Assembly (NCBI GenBank): GCA_022113835.1
Contig: JAILWY010000027.1
Coordinates: 13,394,501-13,458,500 of the forward strand
Length of the DNA stretch: 64,000 nucleotides
Direction of reading: 5' to 3'
From: Atopsyche davidsoni
Taxonomy: Eukaryota > Arthropoda > Insecta > Trichoptera > Hydrobiosidae
Positions 11,367-22,648 of this stretch are shown here, in pieces. Every line of letters begins with the position of its first letter. The stretch's first letter is position 1. A program made the translations under genes and the position numbers. The notes under the pieces were generated by a model. It saw only the letters and a list, made by a program, of their open reading frames with translations. It made no database searches and was not told the origin of the DNA.

Positions 11367-11727
11367 TATTAATTTTAGATTAATGTCAATCAGAATGCGT
11401 TTTTATTTACCCATGCAGGTAAAAAAGTCCAGTGTTTGCAAATCATTAAATATTGATTAGCCCGAGCATATTAGTTCATATGTAGAATATGATTATTAAA
11501 AATTCTCACTAAATTGCAGTGGCTCGTTAGCATAGTTGGATAAATGCACCGGCCATGAAAGCTTGGGGATGTGGGTTCGAATCCCTCACAAGTCACGATG
11601 ATATTTTCTGAGAGTTTTCTTTAATTGTTTTCAATGTATGAAAAAATGTGCTTAATCACATAAATATACTAATACCTGCATGGGTAAATAAAAACGCATT
11701 CTGATTGACATTAATCTAAAATTAATA
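11367..11727 (+). repeat. Foldback unit with 55-bp terminal inverted repeats enclosing a SINE
   Basis: Left terminal repeat 11367-11421 and right terminal repeat 11673-11727 are perfect inverse copies of each other (inner end TACCTGCATGGGTAAAT on the right side). They enclose the + strand SINE copy at 11420-11660. The neighbouring left SINE copy (11028-11268) lacks these terminal repeats. The arrangement looks like a hairpin element that carries a tRNA-like SINE, next to an inverted partial duplicate. Confidence 0.8.
11420..11660 (+). repeat. tRNA-derived SINE, right copy
   Basis: The head at about 11518-11598 has an A box (TTAGCATAGTTGG at 11526-11538) and a B box (GGTTCGAATCC at 11574-11584). 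Six of seven acceptor-stem pairs can still form (GTGGCTC with AAGTCAC). The tail runs to about 11660. A third, shortened copy lies at 21314-21435. An RNA polymerase III internal promoter is expected from the boxes. Confidence 0.8.
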
Positions 11728-11851
11728 GTATTTATTTAAATTTATCTGATAATAGTAATGACTTTTTTATAAGGTATTTTTCCATAACCGATCAAAAAAC
11801 ACAAGTGAAATAGATAAATAGTAGTTTTATTGAATGATCTTTTTTACTACT

Positions 11852-11916
11852 GCCTTGTCAGGATTCGATCCCGAGACTTCGTGATTAGCAAACGAGTGTA
11901 CTAGGCACTGAACAAA
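11852..11916 (-). repeat. tRNA-like SINE head, second family
   Basis: On the - strand an A-box-like stretch (AGTGCCTAGTACACTCG) is followed at tRNA spacing by a B box (GGGATCGAATCC). The sequence is unrelated to the 11.1 and 11.5 kb copies apart from the boxes. It is likely a remnant of another tRNA-derived SINE. Confidence 0.5.
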
Positions 11917-12070
11917 GAGAAGAATGTAGAAATATAGTAAAGTAAAGTAAAAAGTACCGAGGCGATCGCGGCTATAGTCGGTTCGGTGTTTCTCCAGCAT
12001 AACACGGTTTTGTGTCAAGCATCGTTCAAACGTTTTTGCAAAGATCGCCGGCGGAGAGCACCGACTGGAT

Positions 12071-12115
12071 GGTCGGGACGGTCGGGACGGTCGGGACGGT
12101 CGGGACGGTCGCGAC
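12071..12115. repeat. 9-bp GC-rich minisatellite
   Basis: The unit GGTCGGGAC occurs five times, the last with one change. Open frames over it on both strands (11827-12195) are by-products. Confidence 0.9.
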
Positions 12116-12779
12116 GCACGCGGCCAGCCCTGCCAGAGTTGACGCACTCCTGCACCGCACACGCGGTGTCCGGCCATAAACAAGACAAAGACTAAATTTA
12201 CATTAGGAAATATATAAGCCTCTCCTGCCTAGGCCGGCCCCACACGAACTGGACCTGATCCTGAAGTAGAAAAGGGAACATTGAACCATACAGTACACAC
12301 GGTCGCCATTAGGGAGATTCATCTTCAATATCCGGAAATGGGAAGTTTTCATAAAATCTTGATTTAAATAATATACAAACACTGAACTTATATATATACT
12401 ATATATATATATATATATATTTTTTCTTTTTTAATATTTATATCCTCCCCATTCTGTTGCTTGTGCATGGCTGCCATTCTGCACCCTGAGCGCGTGTAAA
12501 GGATCGCTAATAGAGTAGTGGACTTGTGGAATGATTGTGTAGGGACGTGGTCTGGAAATACCTTGTCGAGGTGGGGGGTTCTTGATATTGTTTCTGTAGT
12601 TTGCTGCAGAAAGAGTATCAAATCTAAACGCCAGAGCTTTGTAAGGAGAGGATTTATAATAATGCTATTGGGCAGCAGCAATACGCAGACTATTCCTTCC
12701 AATATAAAAATGCGGTGTAAAAGGACCCGGAGACCCACTATACTATTTTCCTTGTTAGAAAACCATGAACGCTGGCTCA
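12116..12779. other. Intergenic, possibly LINE-derived
   Basis: A short TA tract lies at about 12396-12420. The block 12430-12780 is of more even base composition and precedes a LINE 3' end. It may be decayed LINE sequence, but I recognise no domain in it. Confidence 0.3.
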
Positions 12780-12823
12780 GCATGAGTATATGCTCAGTGA
12801 AATGGTCGCCAACCTCCTCTGAG
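12780..12823 (+). pseudogene. C-terminal end of a LINE reverse-transcriptase ORF
   Basis: The frame ending at the TGA near 12823 reads AQHEYMLSEMVANLL, then stop. The MV(A/T)NLL-stop end is shared with the larger LINE fragment at 19 kb and is typical of the end of insect endonuclease/reverse-transcriptase ORFs. The bases after the stop (GAGGAGAGGC) also resemble those after the 19-kb stop. Only the tail survives. Confidence 0.45.
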
Positions 12824-12835
12824 GAGAGGCATTTG

Positions 12836-12843
12836 ACGAAGAG

Positions 12844-12903
<60 letters not shown>

Positions 12904-12911
12904 CTCTTCGT
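12836..12911. repeat. 76-bp perfect palindrome with (TA)n core
   Basis: The arms ACGAAGAGAAATTA and TAATTTCTCTTCGT flank an uninterrupted TA run, so the whole 76 bp is its own reverse complement. It sits a few bases after a LINE ORF end, so the left arm is probably the LINE tail. The inverted right arm is unexplained. Confidence 0.9.
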
Positions 12912-13152
12912 ATATAGCAACTCAATGCAAATAATTCTTCCACGTGACAGTTAGATTACAATAGGTTTGATTATAAACATCCATTGAAAGTCTTAAGTGA
13001 TGACAGCCACTTTAACTCATCGATTGTGGCTTCATCGTGTACTCGCACCACCGCAGCCGCAGGTCAGCATCAGCATGAGCTGTCGATGGGTTGATTTGCA
13101 GAGCTTCGGCTACGCCGGGGGCTGCATATCATGACTATATCTACAGAGTGAT

Positions 13153-13222
13153 GGGTAACCCGACTCGTAGTCAAGTCGTCAGTAGGCTTGCTCGGTGTTC
13201 GAGTCCGGGTGGGGTAATACAT
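13153..13222 (+). repeat. tRNA-like SINE head, third family
   Basis: A TAGTCAAGTCGTCAG A-box-like stretch is followed by GGTGTTCGAGTCCGGG, which contains a near-consensus B box. The 3' part continues GTGGGGTAATAC. It is likely a tRNA-derived SINE remnant. Confidence 0.45.
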
Positions 13223-15059
13223 TTTCTGTTGCGTAAAAAAATATTAATCGTCCATGATTTGCTTGCAGGTCCTCCCCGAGTAAAATATCATCGTGTGAAC
13301 CCTTCGTGAAACATGAAATTATTATGCAACTGGACATTCATAACGAATAGATATAGTAAATATGTGACCAGACGTAGAAGTAACATGTATTATATGTATA
13401 CATTATATAATCTAAAAAAAGCTTAAGATTATTTTTTAAACAAACTATAAAATTGATTCAATATATTTTTTCCGTCGTATATTAACAAAAATAATATTAA
13501 ATAAAACTTATGGCACTATCTGATAGGCCAGACATTTGATTTATACACTTATCTAGACTACTGGACCGGAACAAATGTTTCGAGGTAATATAAATCATAA
13601 ATAAAAAATGGGAGTTGCATTCGTACTCTTCGCTTCGCTATGAGAAAAGTTCTTGAGTTTTTCTAATTAAAAACTACAATCAAGGATACAAGGATGGAAT
13701 ATGCTGAAGATATAGGTGTTAATTTATGGTTGAGAGATACCACCTGAGACCCAAAAAAACGAGGATTTACTCGTCGTTTCATGTGTGTACCTGGATTATT
13801 ATTTGACCACCCATTCGTTTTGACTCTCTGTAAACACCCAAAGCACAATGATTTGCACGCGATCTGCTCCCAGGTGGAGAGCAAGACGTGTCCGGTCCAT
13901 CATCATTAGGTCATGCTAGGGAGACTCGCTGCGCGGGTCCGTGCCGCAGCCATTAAGCGACCATCTGATCGGCCATCTGCCCGCAGAGCCATGCCAAAAT
14001 ACATATCTCACTGCGCAATGATTCTAAATAATGTCTCAGATGTAGCGGAGCTCGCCGAGCCGACGCGACCACGTCGCATGCCGTCATTACATCTCTTGGA
14101 GCCACGGAATTTACTTTGCGATGGAAATGCAACATTTGACTTTGATAGTATTAGTACTTAGTTTGGCTGAATTAGACGGTAGATTTTACTTAAAAACGAG
14201 CAATCATCGCACGTTTCGGGGAGGGGGATATCATGCATCATATAAAGACAAAAACACAAAATTACTTTATATTGTAAAACAGGCATAGCAAATAAGTTAA
14301 AGAGTATTTTTAAAATATTTTACTATGAAATTTAAAAAAAAACTTCATCATCATTAAGATTTCGCAAAAAAGAAATCCTCACAAATTGCAAGTTGTTTTG
14401 TAGCGATTTTTTTCAAACCAGATTCATCATGCGCTCGGTCGTCATTATTTGACCTTGGTTAATATTTAAGTTATCAGGTGCACAGAGTTGAGAAGAATGA
14501 GTTTATTCTGAACTTAGCAGGCAAATTTATATGGTACCTGCATTCCAAACGTAAATGATGTAAACATAGGTTTAGAACATGATCTTTTAAATGGATATGA
14601 ATCAAGCTTAATGATTGATGAAACTACTAAGATCTATTACCGATACAGTAATATTTCAATTGATGTATATCGATAGGGATATAAAAATGAAATTATTTTT
14701 GAAAAATCACAAAAGTTGAAATAAAGTGCTGAAAAAGATAATTGTGCTGAAAGTTTATAATGACATAATAATAACCTCTCATAATAACATCATGCTGATC
14801 TAGCTGAGAGGTTATTATGATATTATATTATGATATCATGATGAGGTACACAAATGATTTGTTCTGATTTTGGTTCTTTCGAAGGCCTCATAGGTTTCTC
14901 GTAATGTATATAATAATACTGCAAATAAATCTTAAGTCATACGTCCGCGCAATACTTATTAATGGAATACAATGCGCCGGACGCATCTTCCTAAATCCGA
15001 GCAGGACTGCGCGGGGCCGCGGGGTCAGGCCGCGGGGCTCCCAGGGCCCCCGCCCCCCC
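13223..15059. other. Intergenic with one hairpin
   Basis: An inverted repeat with 14-bp arms lies at 14768-14781 and 14805-14818 (ATAATAACCTCTCA and its complement), followed by further TCATAATA repeats. Otherwise no gene or element was recognised. Open frames at 13913-14161 and 14904-15350 show no domain. Confidence 0.4.
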
Positions 15060-15125
15060 CAGCCACTCCTCAGCCACTCCTCAGCCACTCCTCAGCCACT
15101 CCTCAGCCACTCCTCAGCCACTCCT
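15060..15125. repeat. 11-bp minisatellite
   Basis: Six exact copies of CAGCCACTCCT are flanked by C-runs. The proline- and serine-rich open frames over it are by-products. Confidence 0.93.
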
Positions 15126-15393
15126 CAGCCCCCCCCAGTCACTCCCAGCGGCAGCGGCTGGTCCAGAAAGCTGACCCACTTGCCGGCTAAATACCAGAGA
15201 TCAGATGCGGCGGGTCATCCGGCGCGACCTGTGTGCGAGAGGCGCTTTCAATCAACCGAACTCACGTTCGATTTTATGGCACTCATCATCTATAAATTAA
15301 AAATATTCATTTTCGTAAATTGTTATTATTTTTTTAATTTCAATAAATGATTGTAATTTTTACAAGTAATATTAAATATATATAATTTTTGGT

Positions 15394-15395
<2 letters not shown>

Positions 15396-15474
<79 letters not shown>
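15396..15474. repeat. (TA)n microsatellite
   Basis: This is an almost uninterrupted TA dinucleotide tract of about 80 bp. Confidence 0.95.
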
Positions 15475-15479
<5 letters not shown>

Positions 15480-17540
15480 AATAAAATAATCAAAAATACA
15501 TATATCGACTTATAAAATATACGTTCTTAAATTTATTATTTAACTCATATTATCATCGACCACCAACCGAATGTTTCCACCAATGGGAGGGGACATCGAC
15601 ACCAACCCAGGGGCGCCGGGGGAGGGTCAAGGAGGGTCAAGGGGAGGCGCAAGGGGAGGCGCGTGGCGTGCGGTCCCTTGACTCCCCGAGAGCCCTCAGC
15701 TATTGCTAATATTATTGACCGGTGTGGGGGAGCATTACTGGTCGACGGCCATTCGCTTTTGATTGCTTGCGCGTTAAAGATAGAAAAGCGAACTATGGTA
15801 TTTCTTGTACGCCAGTAATCTTCTTGTTTTTGATTATTTGATGAATAAACAAAAAGGCTGTCTTTTCCTCAGCGGCGGCCATTGGTCGCCTCTGCCTCGA
15901 TCTCCCTGGAGTTGCATCCTCAGAAGTGGGTCGATCGGCAGTCGAGGGGCACGCTGGAGACACGCAGGTACCTGCCCGCGAAGGTTTCCTCGGCAGCCGA
16001 GCGCTCGTGACCCGACGAATCCGCGCTTCTCACTCATTATTTGCGCTATCAATTTGGAAGACGTACCTTCCCGGGGGCTCTCCGCTGCCTGTCGGTGCGC
16101 GCTAGGGTTGTCTCGCTGCGAGGTATGAACTCCCTATTCTGCACAAGTTTTCTGTGATCAATTTTTAAACAAGGAAATATGAAACGTACTTTGCCGGGCA
16201 CGGCTACAATCGTCATCGAATGCTTCCATCTTCTCCCCTTTACTCCTGGCTTGCATATTATCTAAGGTTGAACCTCTTTGACTTTTTACTGTGGTCGTAT
16301 TTGCTTTTGTTTGAATATGTATATATCATAGTTGTCTCGTGTAATGTTTACTAAATAAAAGCCAATTTAATTTAAAAAATGGTAGAGTTGCAAAATACAG
16401 TACATAATAAACAAGAGGTCCACTCAATATGTGTAATTTATTTTAATTAAGAAAAAGTGGTCAAGGTCTTTTATTCTTATGTCACTCTAACTCTATGTAA
16501 CTTTTAGTTGTGTTAGTTTTTAAATTATAATCAGGGTAATCATTTATTAATATTCTAACTTATTAAATAATCGAAATATTTCTATATATAGCTTAGATTC
16601 ATTCTGTATGTTTAAATTATTAAAGTAATTATTATTATGCTCTATTTAGTCGATACTTACCAGTAAAACTATTTTATTGTATGTTTTCATTATTTGTGAT
16701 TTTGAATATTTTAGCGTACCTTACACAATGGTATATTCGTGATTGGATAGTGAACATTTCATTGCTATTTAACCGAGAAGAGTAAGGCGAGTCTTCGCTG
16801 CCAGCCCTGCGCGTGACTCAGTCCTCGACTATGATGAATGCGGTAGCCGATAGGTTAAAGTTAAGCCACGGGATACGTTCGATGGGACGGACGGTATGCA
16901 AACAGTATCGGGGTCGCTGGCGAGCAATGCGGCAGCGAGGAAAGTAAGTGCACGTCGGAGAATGTCAACAACGGCCAGGCGTTCTCCCTTTGTGCAGCTC
17001 GAGGCTCTACTCTACTCTAGCAAGGCGGCGAGCGAGACGTGCTTCCTGGCACAATGGGCACGGGTGGAAGATGGGACCCGCCGCGTTCCTGCAGCTCGTG
17101 GGATTGAGTAGATTAAAAGGATCCACCTCGGTGTTTGATTATTTTATTTTTATTGTAAAGCTCTAGATACAATCACATGGATTATTGTTATCGTTCGAAA
17201 TCACATTTTTTCATCACATTACGAAATCACAAATTTTACTATGTACTGTATATGTGATATTACATTTTATCCGCTTTGTTTCGCAGTCGTGAGCATACTT
17301 GATTGCCGGCTATGCATGACGCATGAATGCAAGTGAAGCATTAATTTTTTGTTGTTTGTTTTGGAGATGTATTGCGATAACGTTTGAATATATAAGCGAC
17401 TAAATAATTTAAAAAAAATATATGTTTTCGTAGCGGTAGGAGCATGGCAGCCCCCTTTATAAACCACACACGACACGCACGTCGGCAGAAGAGTCACGAA
17501 GACAGCGTAATGCGGCTGCGGTCCTGTTGTAAAAATATAA
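15475..17540. other. Intergenic, GC-mixed, no gene supported
   Basis: Short GC-rich direct repeats occur at 15622-15665 (GGAGGGTCAAGG, GGGGAGGCGC). A GC-rich block at 16780-17110 gives several overlapping open frames with no recognisable domain. No exon chain is visible. Confidence 0.35.
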
Positions 17541-17905
17541 TTTATTTTTCCCTACATAAACTCAATAACGAAAATAGAGAAATCCATGTAAGCTACTTCC
17601 TAGGTCACACTTTGTAAGCTCCACAACCTGCGCGCAGTATCAAGGGATAGTCACATACCGTATTGTGAGGATATCCCTAAGAACTATTGTATAAATTAAC
17701 TAATAGAAAACTAAACAATCCTGAAATTTAATTATTTTTTTGCTATAGCAAATATTTTTTCCTACACAAACTCAATAACAAAAATAGAGAAATCCTAACT
17801 TGTAAGCCCCACGATAGCCACATGCAGTAGTGTAAGCATAGGCCGTAGAACTACTGTAAATTAACTAAAAGAAAATAAAGAATCTAGAAATTCAATAAAA
17901 AATAC
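17541..17905. repeat. Diverged tandem duplication of about 215 bp
   Basis: Two adjacent copies begin at about 17541 and 17755. They share the blocks AACTCAATAAC.AAAATAGAG, TTGTAAGC.CCAC and AGAACTA.TGTA.ATTAACTAA in the same order and spacing, with small deletions in the second copy. There is no coding capacity. Confidence 0.7.
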
Positions 17906-19039
17906 ATTTCTGCGGTCCTCTAACCAATCTACAATTAGTACATTCCCGTCAAACTTTATCCCATTTCATTTATCTATCTTGCAGTAATCATTGTTTTATC
18001 ATTGGTGAAGGAGCATGACAGGGGTCAAATGCCGTGTCAGCGAAATCTCGGAAAGAGGGATCCGATGTTCTTATAATTAGCAGTCGAGTTGTGACCTGCC
18101 CGCACCTGTTAACTCAGCAGCCGTCTCTCCGGCAACAAGGAATATTCCCTCACGATAACGGCTGCGGGTTATAATTATTATGTGCGATGAGCAAGGAGAC
18201 TCAGTAATGATGGGCGCTATCGAAAACCAACCATCAAAAATTTGATAATATTTAACAATTTATTTACTTAAAATTTTGATTTATAAATTATCAGTACAAA
18301 CTAAATATTAATATATATGGAAAAAAAAAATTTGCACAAAATATTTTAAGGAAACACATTTCCAAAAATAAAACTTTTTCAATAACAAATGTTCAGCTTA
18401 TCGGATCTTTCTCGAATTATTTTATAATAGTTAACATGAATAAATGAAACAAAGTGTTTTAATATATTAAAAGCAATAAAACTACTCTTTTAATAATACA
18501 AATTCAGTCGCTTGACCATTGACCATTTTTTCTCGTCACTGCTTTCAAACGTTCTCAATATATGCACATTTTTAGATTAGCGTCTTGAAAAATTAATTAT
18601 TCTCGCTAGTTTAAAGCTATTTTACTATGCACATTGCACTGACATGTGAGAGAATTCATGCTGTTATCTGCACCGCGTGATCCTCTCGCATTCTGCAAAT
18701 GGGTTGCATAAGAAGAATAAAACGGTCGAGTGGAGCAGAGCGCAGTCGGATCGGCGGAGGGACTTCCCCTCAGGTCACTCCTCTCGGCCGCTGCTTCCTT
18801 GTCTTAGAATTCTAGTTAACGCCGGGCGGGCACAGGTGCAACGAAAAGTCTCCTCTGCTCATCACCCAGACCCACCATAACTCTGCTCCAAAAAAGACAG
18901 ACTTTTAATTTTTTTTGATAGCACATTAGAAGGTAAAAAATAATGCAACGAAAACAAATCCCATAGTTTATAAATTATTCCTATTTTATATATCTTAAAG
19001 TCAAAATAATTAAACGCACTATAATTATCTTGCATGTAA
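17906..19039. other. Intergenic, nothing recognisable
   Basis: AT-rich at 18230-18660, then a GC-richer patch to 18890. No terminal repeats, tRNA boxes or domains were seen. Confidence 0.35.
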
Positions 19040-19545
19040 CTGAATGTTGCGCATCTTCTTCTTTATTTGTAGCTTCTCCTCATAGGAGGTTAGTGACCAT
19101 TTCCTCGTACATATCCCTATCCTGGGTCAGTCTCACCAATCCGGCTGCAATTCCGATCTCCAACCACCGGCGCAAATTCCGCATCCACGTGAACTTCCTT
19201 CTTCCAGTGCCCCTTTTTCCTTCGATTTTTCCTTGGACAATCAGCTGGAGGATGCAATACTTATTATTACAAAAAATGTGACCAAAATAGGAGACCTCTA
19301 GCTTCTTTACCAACGTCAAGAGTTCCCTTTCTTTGCGCATTCTCAGCAAGATGCTTTTATTCGTGACGCGAATGGGATTCTCCCATAGTAGCTGTCTTGA
19401 GTGTCTAAGATTCGACTCCATAGAGGAGAACTGAGACGACATAACATTTGGTGAATCTTCAGCGAGATTTCAGGGTTATATTTCTTGAGCACAGTACTTA
19501 GAGCATAGCATTGGTTATTGCATATCGAACGAAAGGAATACACAA
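19040..19545 (-). pseudogene. LINE reverse-transcriptase C-terminal fragment
   Basis: The - strand frame 19442-19080 encodes a 120-residue peptide whose core reads KERELLTLVKKLEVSYFGHI and continues LQLIVQGKIEGKRGTGRRK, ending MVTNLL-stop. This is the characteristic end of insect non-LTR endonuclease/reverse transcriptases. Just upstream (19440-19380) another frame carries VLLYGVES-stop-TLKT, matching the LLYG-E-WTL motif before it. That shows at least one frameshift and one stop. The element is 5'-truncated, as is usual after target-primed reverse transcription. No poly(A) tail is obvious. Confidence 0.75.
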
Positions 19546-20680
19546 AATAAAATTGCGTTGTTTGCGGCTATTCTGAGGGAAGTTAAGCCGATGATTGAAT
19601 CGATGAATAAAAATAAGCGCCTTGAATGTTCATAGCGCTACTCGTAGTCGAGAAACACCGTGTGCCTAGTTGCATATGCACAAATGCACAGATCGGCTAA
19701 TGCATTCCTCGAGAAGTTTCTCGGCGGATAATTAGATTAGAAGTTCTGGGCCGGCGCGCGCCCCTCCCCGGGCCCTGGCGCCGGACACGCGGTGTCATCC
19801 ACCCGGGCGAGCTCGCTTCCGGCAAACTATAACACTATAAAGACGGTTACGACTTTAGAAACAATAAATGCATTTGGGACATTCAAAAGCAGCACTCGAA
19901 GCGAGAGAAAAACAAAAAATGTGTTATCATGGTTTTGTAGGTTTTGGCAACCGTCGTGATGAGGTGAGGTACCAGTTGACTCGGTAATATGACTGATTTA
20001 AGAAATACTTTTTTGTTCAAAAGGATAAACGGACGCACTTAAGGTAAATAAATAGGGTGTTTTTTTTACTCCCGGCGTTTGCCTTTGCAGTGGATTTGGA
20101 AATCTAGTCCAGAGCTCACAGTTTCAAACACGACAGACCCACTTCCGTTCGCGATCGTTCCCGGCCGCCGAGCGGCGATGACATCGATGCCTGGCAATGG
20201 AACCGGAAACCCGCAAAGGACTACAGTTATCAGTTTCAGGATGCATTCGCACTGAATATTTTGGAATCCGATCTATCATTACAATCAGTGGTATTTCTCT
20301 TCCTCACTGAGTATGACCTTATCATCGATCGGGAGCAATAAATCAATCAAACTTTATCTACCTTTTGCATGTTTATGAAAACATTTCAGTAATTTCAGCG
20401 TTCGGGACCTGAATTTATTTTACTTACTTACGGATGCTGTATCTTTTTTACTTTATATATTATGTAAGTCTCGATTGAAATATCCCACCGCGTCGATTGC
20501 GGGACATCAGGCGGCCTCTATTCCGTCGTTGCTCGTCAAACGGAAAATAATAGAAACCAAACGCGACACACAAAATGGAAACTTCACATTGTATTAATTT
20601 GATTAATATGAGATATAAAAGCGGCAATAATAAGCTATGATTAATTTTGGGCGTCGCATGTGCGAACAGTGCACAGCCGG
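19546..20680. other. Intergenic, no gene supported
   Basis: A GC-rich spot at 19750-19815 lies in otherwise mixed sequence. No feature was recognised. Confidence 0.35.
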
Positions 20681-20779
20681 GCGAGGAGGGCGAGGAGGGC
20701 GAGGAGGGCGAGGAGGGCGAGGAGGGCGAGGAGGGCGAGGAGGGCGAGGAGGGCGAGGAGGGCGAGGAGGGCGAGCAGG
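20681..20779. repeat. 9-bp purine-rich minisatellite
   Basis: The unit GCGAGGAGG is repeated about eleven times, with a variant last unit. It produces Gly-Arg, Ala-Arg, Pro-Ser and Pro-Arg-Pro frames on both strands that are not genes. Confidence 0.95.
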
Positions 20780-20845
20780 AAGCGCCTGCATAGCGCACCT
20801 CTCCCCGGCACCATCACCATTGCTAATGAGCTCGGGGTCGCTCAC

Positions 20846-20958
20846 CGCCCCGCCCCCCCCCCCCCCGCCCCCCCCCCGCCCCCCCCGCCCCCCCCCCGCC
20901 CCCCCCCCCGCCCCCCCCGCCCCCCCCGCCCCCCCCCCCCCCCCGCCCCCCCCCGCCC
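20846..20958. repeat. C-rich tract (CCCCCCCG)n
   Basis: About 110 bp of C-runs of 7 to 14 bases are separated by single G. The - strand would be a strong G-quadruplex former. Assembly errors are likely here. Confidence 0.95.
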
Positions 20959-21313
20959 ACGCAACGCTGCGGATCAGTTTGTTAGGCTATATTGAAAAAA
21001 TCGAACTGATTAAGAAACCGTTGATGTGAAGATTTGAAGCATTCCCCTGGATGAGGGCCCCGCCCGCGCCTGGTCATCCGCTCACTCGCACACCTGCATG
21101 CACCCGGGCGAACACCTGCGCGATTTTAATTTATATAAAATTCACTTTTTTAGATTATATTTTTAAAATTTAGTAATATTTATTTTTAAAGCCAATACTT
21201 TAATAATATCAGTAATAAATCTAAATAATTAATATCTTGTCGTTCATTAATCAAAAATCTTCAATATTTTAAGCAGTAGTACAAAAATAGACATAAAAAA
21301 ACATTGCTACACA
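20959..21313. other. Intergenic, nothing recognisable
   Basis: A short GC-rich start is followed by AT-rich sequence up to a SINE copy. Confidence 0.35.
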
Positions 21314-21435
21314 ACAATGCACCGGCCACGTAAGCTTGGGGATGTGGGTTCAAATCCCACACAATTCACGATGATATTTTTCTGAGAGTTTCTTTTATCA
21401 ATTTTCAATATTTGAAAAAATGAACTTAATCATTA
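21314..21435 (+). repeat. tRNA-derived SINE, third copy of the 11-kb family
   Basis: It matches the 11.4-11.7 kb SINE from the middle of the tRNA-like head (AATGCACCGGCCA) through the B box (GGTTCAAATCC) and tail (CACGATGATATTTTTCTGAG). The 5' part is missing. The T-stem here pairs perfectly (TGTGGG with CCCACA), better than in the 11-kb copies. Confidence 0.75.
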
Positions 21436-22560
21436 TCAACATTGCTACTGTTTAAGTTTTGTTAAAATATGTTTAAAATAAATTTTACAAAATAATCAGT
21501 CGAGTAGTATATTTTTAATTAATGCTTGTCATTCAATTTAAATCTACCTTCGATATTTAGACAAGCGAGACCTTCCACCGTGCCGCCTCTCCACACCTGT
21601 GCCAGATCGGTCTGCCCAAACCAAACTAAACACAATTTACATCGTACGAAGCTAAACAGCTTAACCATTAAGTTCTAATAAAAGCTTTGGGAAATTTCCA
21701 TAGATTTTAGGCACAGAAAATATGGCCTAGCCTAACTCACGCTCACAATGGCTGACTTCCGGCCAAATATGGTGACGTCATAAACAGTCTTGGGAGGGGG
21801 GGGAGGGGGAGGGGGAGGTGGGGGGAGGGGAGGGGGGGGACTGGTTCCTAATTTGAAAGCGCTGCGATTGCAGCGACCTCTACTGGCGTAGAAGAAACGA
21901 GAGGTCCGGCCGATCTGCGGTCAAGGCACGCAGACGAGACTCCGACACATTTAATAATAACGGAATTCAATAAATATTTCACCATATGAATCTAACAGTT
22001 TACGTATTGAATGAAAATCAGGTTGCATTGAAGAAGTGCAAGGAATTTTGCTCAACGGTATATTCTGAAAACAGTTTGAACTTATTTACAGTAATGAGAC
22101 TTCTGCCCTAAAATATTTCTTCTCACGGTTTTGTCTTTTATGTCATCGCCTAGAATGATGAGTTGAGTTACTGAATCTGATGTCCTCGAATTCCTCGAGC
22201 GCTCGGATAGTGATATTTATTTGACTGGCATAATTGCAATGGCACTGTCCTCTCTCTGGAGTTCGTCCCCGCGGCCGTGCCCTTCGTCTCTCATAGATCT
22301 TTCTAAATTCTTGTGGTAATAACGAAAATCCATAGATATAGATATATACGTTGTTTTACATTCTGTGAACTAAAAAAAACAATTTAAAAAATCAAATAAA
22401 TTTATGTCTTCAATCAAAACTCTATCAAATTAAAATAAGTTTTTTTAAATGTACTCGTAAACATTATTAAACAAATCTGCTATTTGATTGTGGATCCTTT
22501 ATATTTGAATCTACGCCTCGCACAGTCGTCCGCGAAGGATCGCGGTGTGTGCGTCTCGCC
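21436..22560. other. Intergenic with a G-run tract
   Basis: 21791-21840 is a run of G4-G9 blocks separated by single A or T, a strong G-quadruplex candidate on the + strand. A TGACGTCA-type site lies just before it at about 21773. No gene was seen. Confidence 0.4.
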
Positions 22561-22648
22561 CGAGTTGCCGAGTTGCCGAGTTGCCGAGTTGCCGAGTTGC
22601 CGAGTTGCCGAGTTGCCGAGTTGCCGAGTTGCCGAGTTGCCGAGTTGT
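22561..22648. repeat. 8-bp minisatellite
   Basis: The unit CGAGTTGC is repeated eleven times, the last being CGAGTTGT. Open frames over it on both strands are artefacts. Confidence 0.95.

Noticed and set aside
11518..11598. Functional tRNA gene
   Set aside because: The A and B boxes are good, but the anticodon stem does not pair, the loop lacks U33, and the sequence continues into a repeated non-tRNA tail. It is a SINE.
20460..21029. Proline-, glycine- and arginine-rich open frames on both strands
   Set aside because: They arise from the 9-bp minisatellite and the C-rich tract; every frame stays open, as expected for such repeats.
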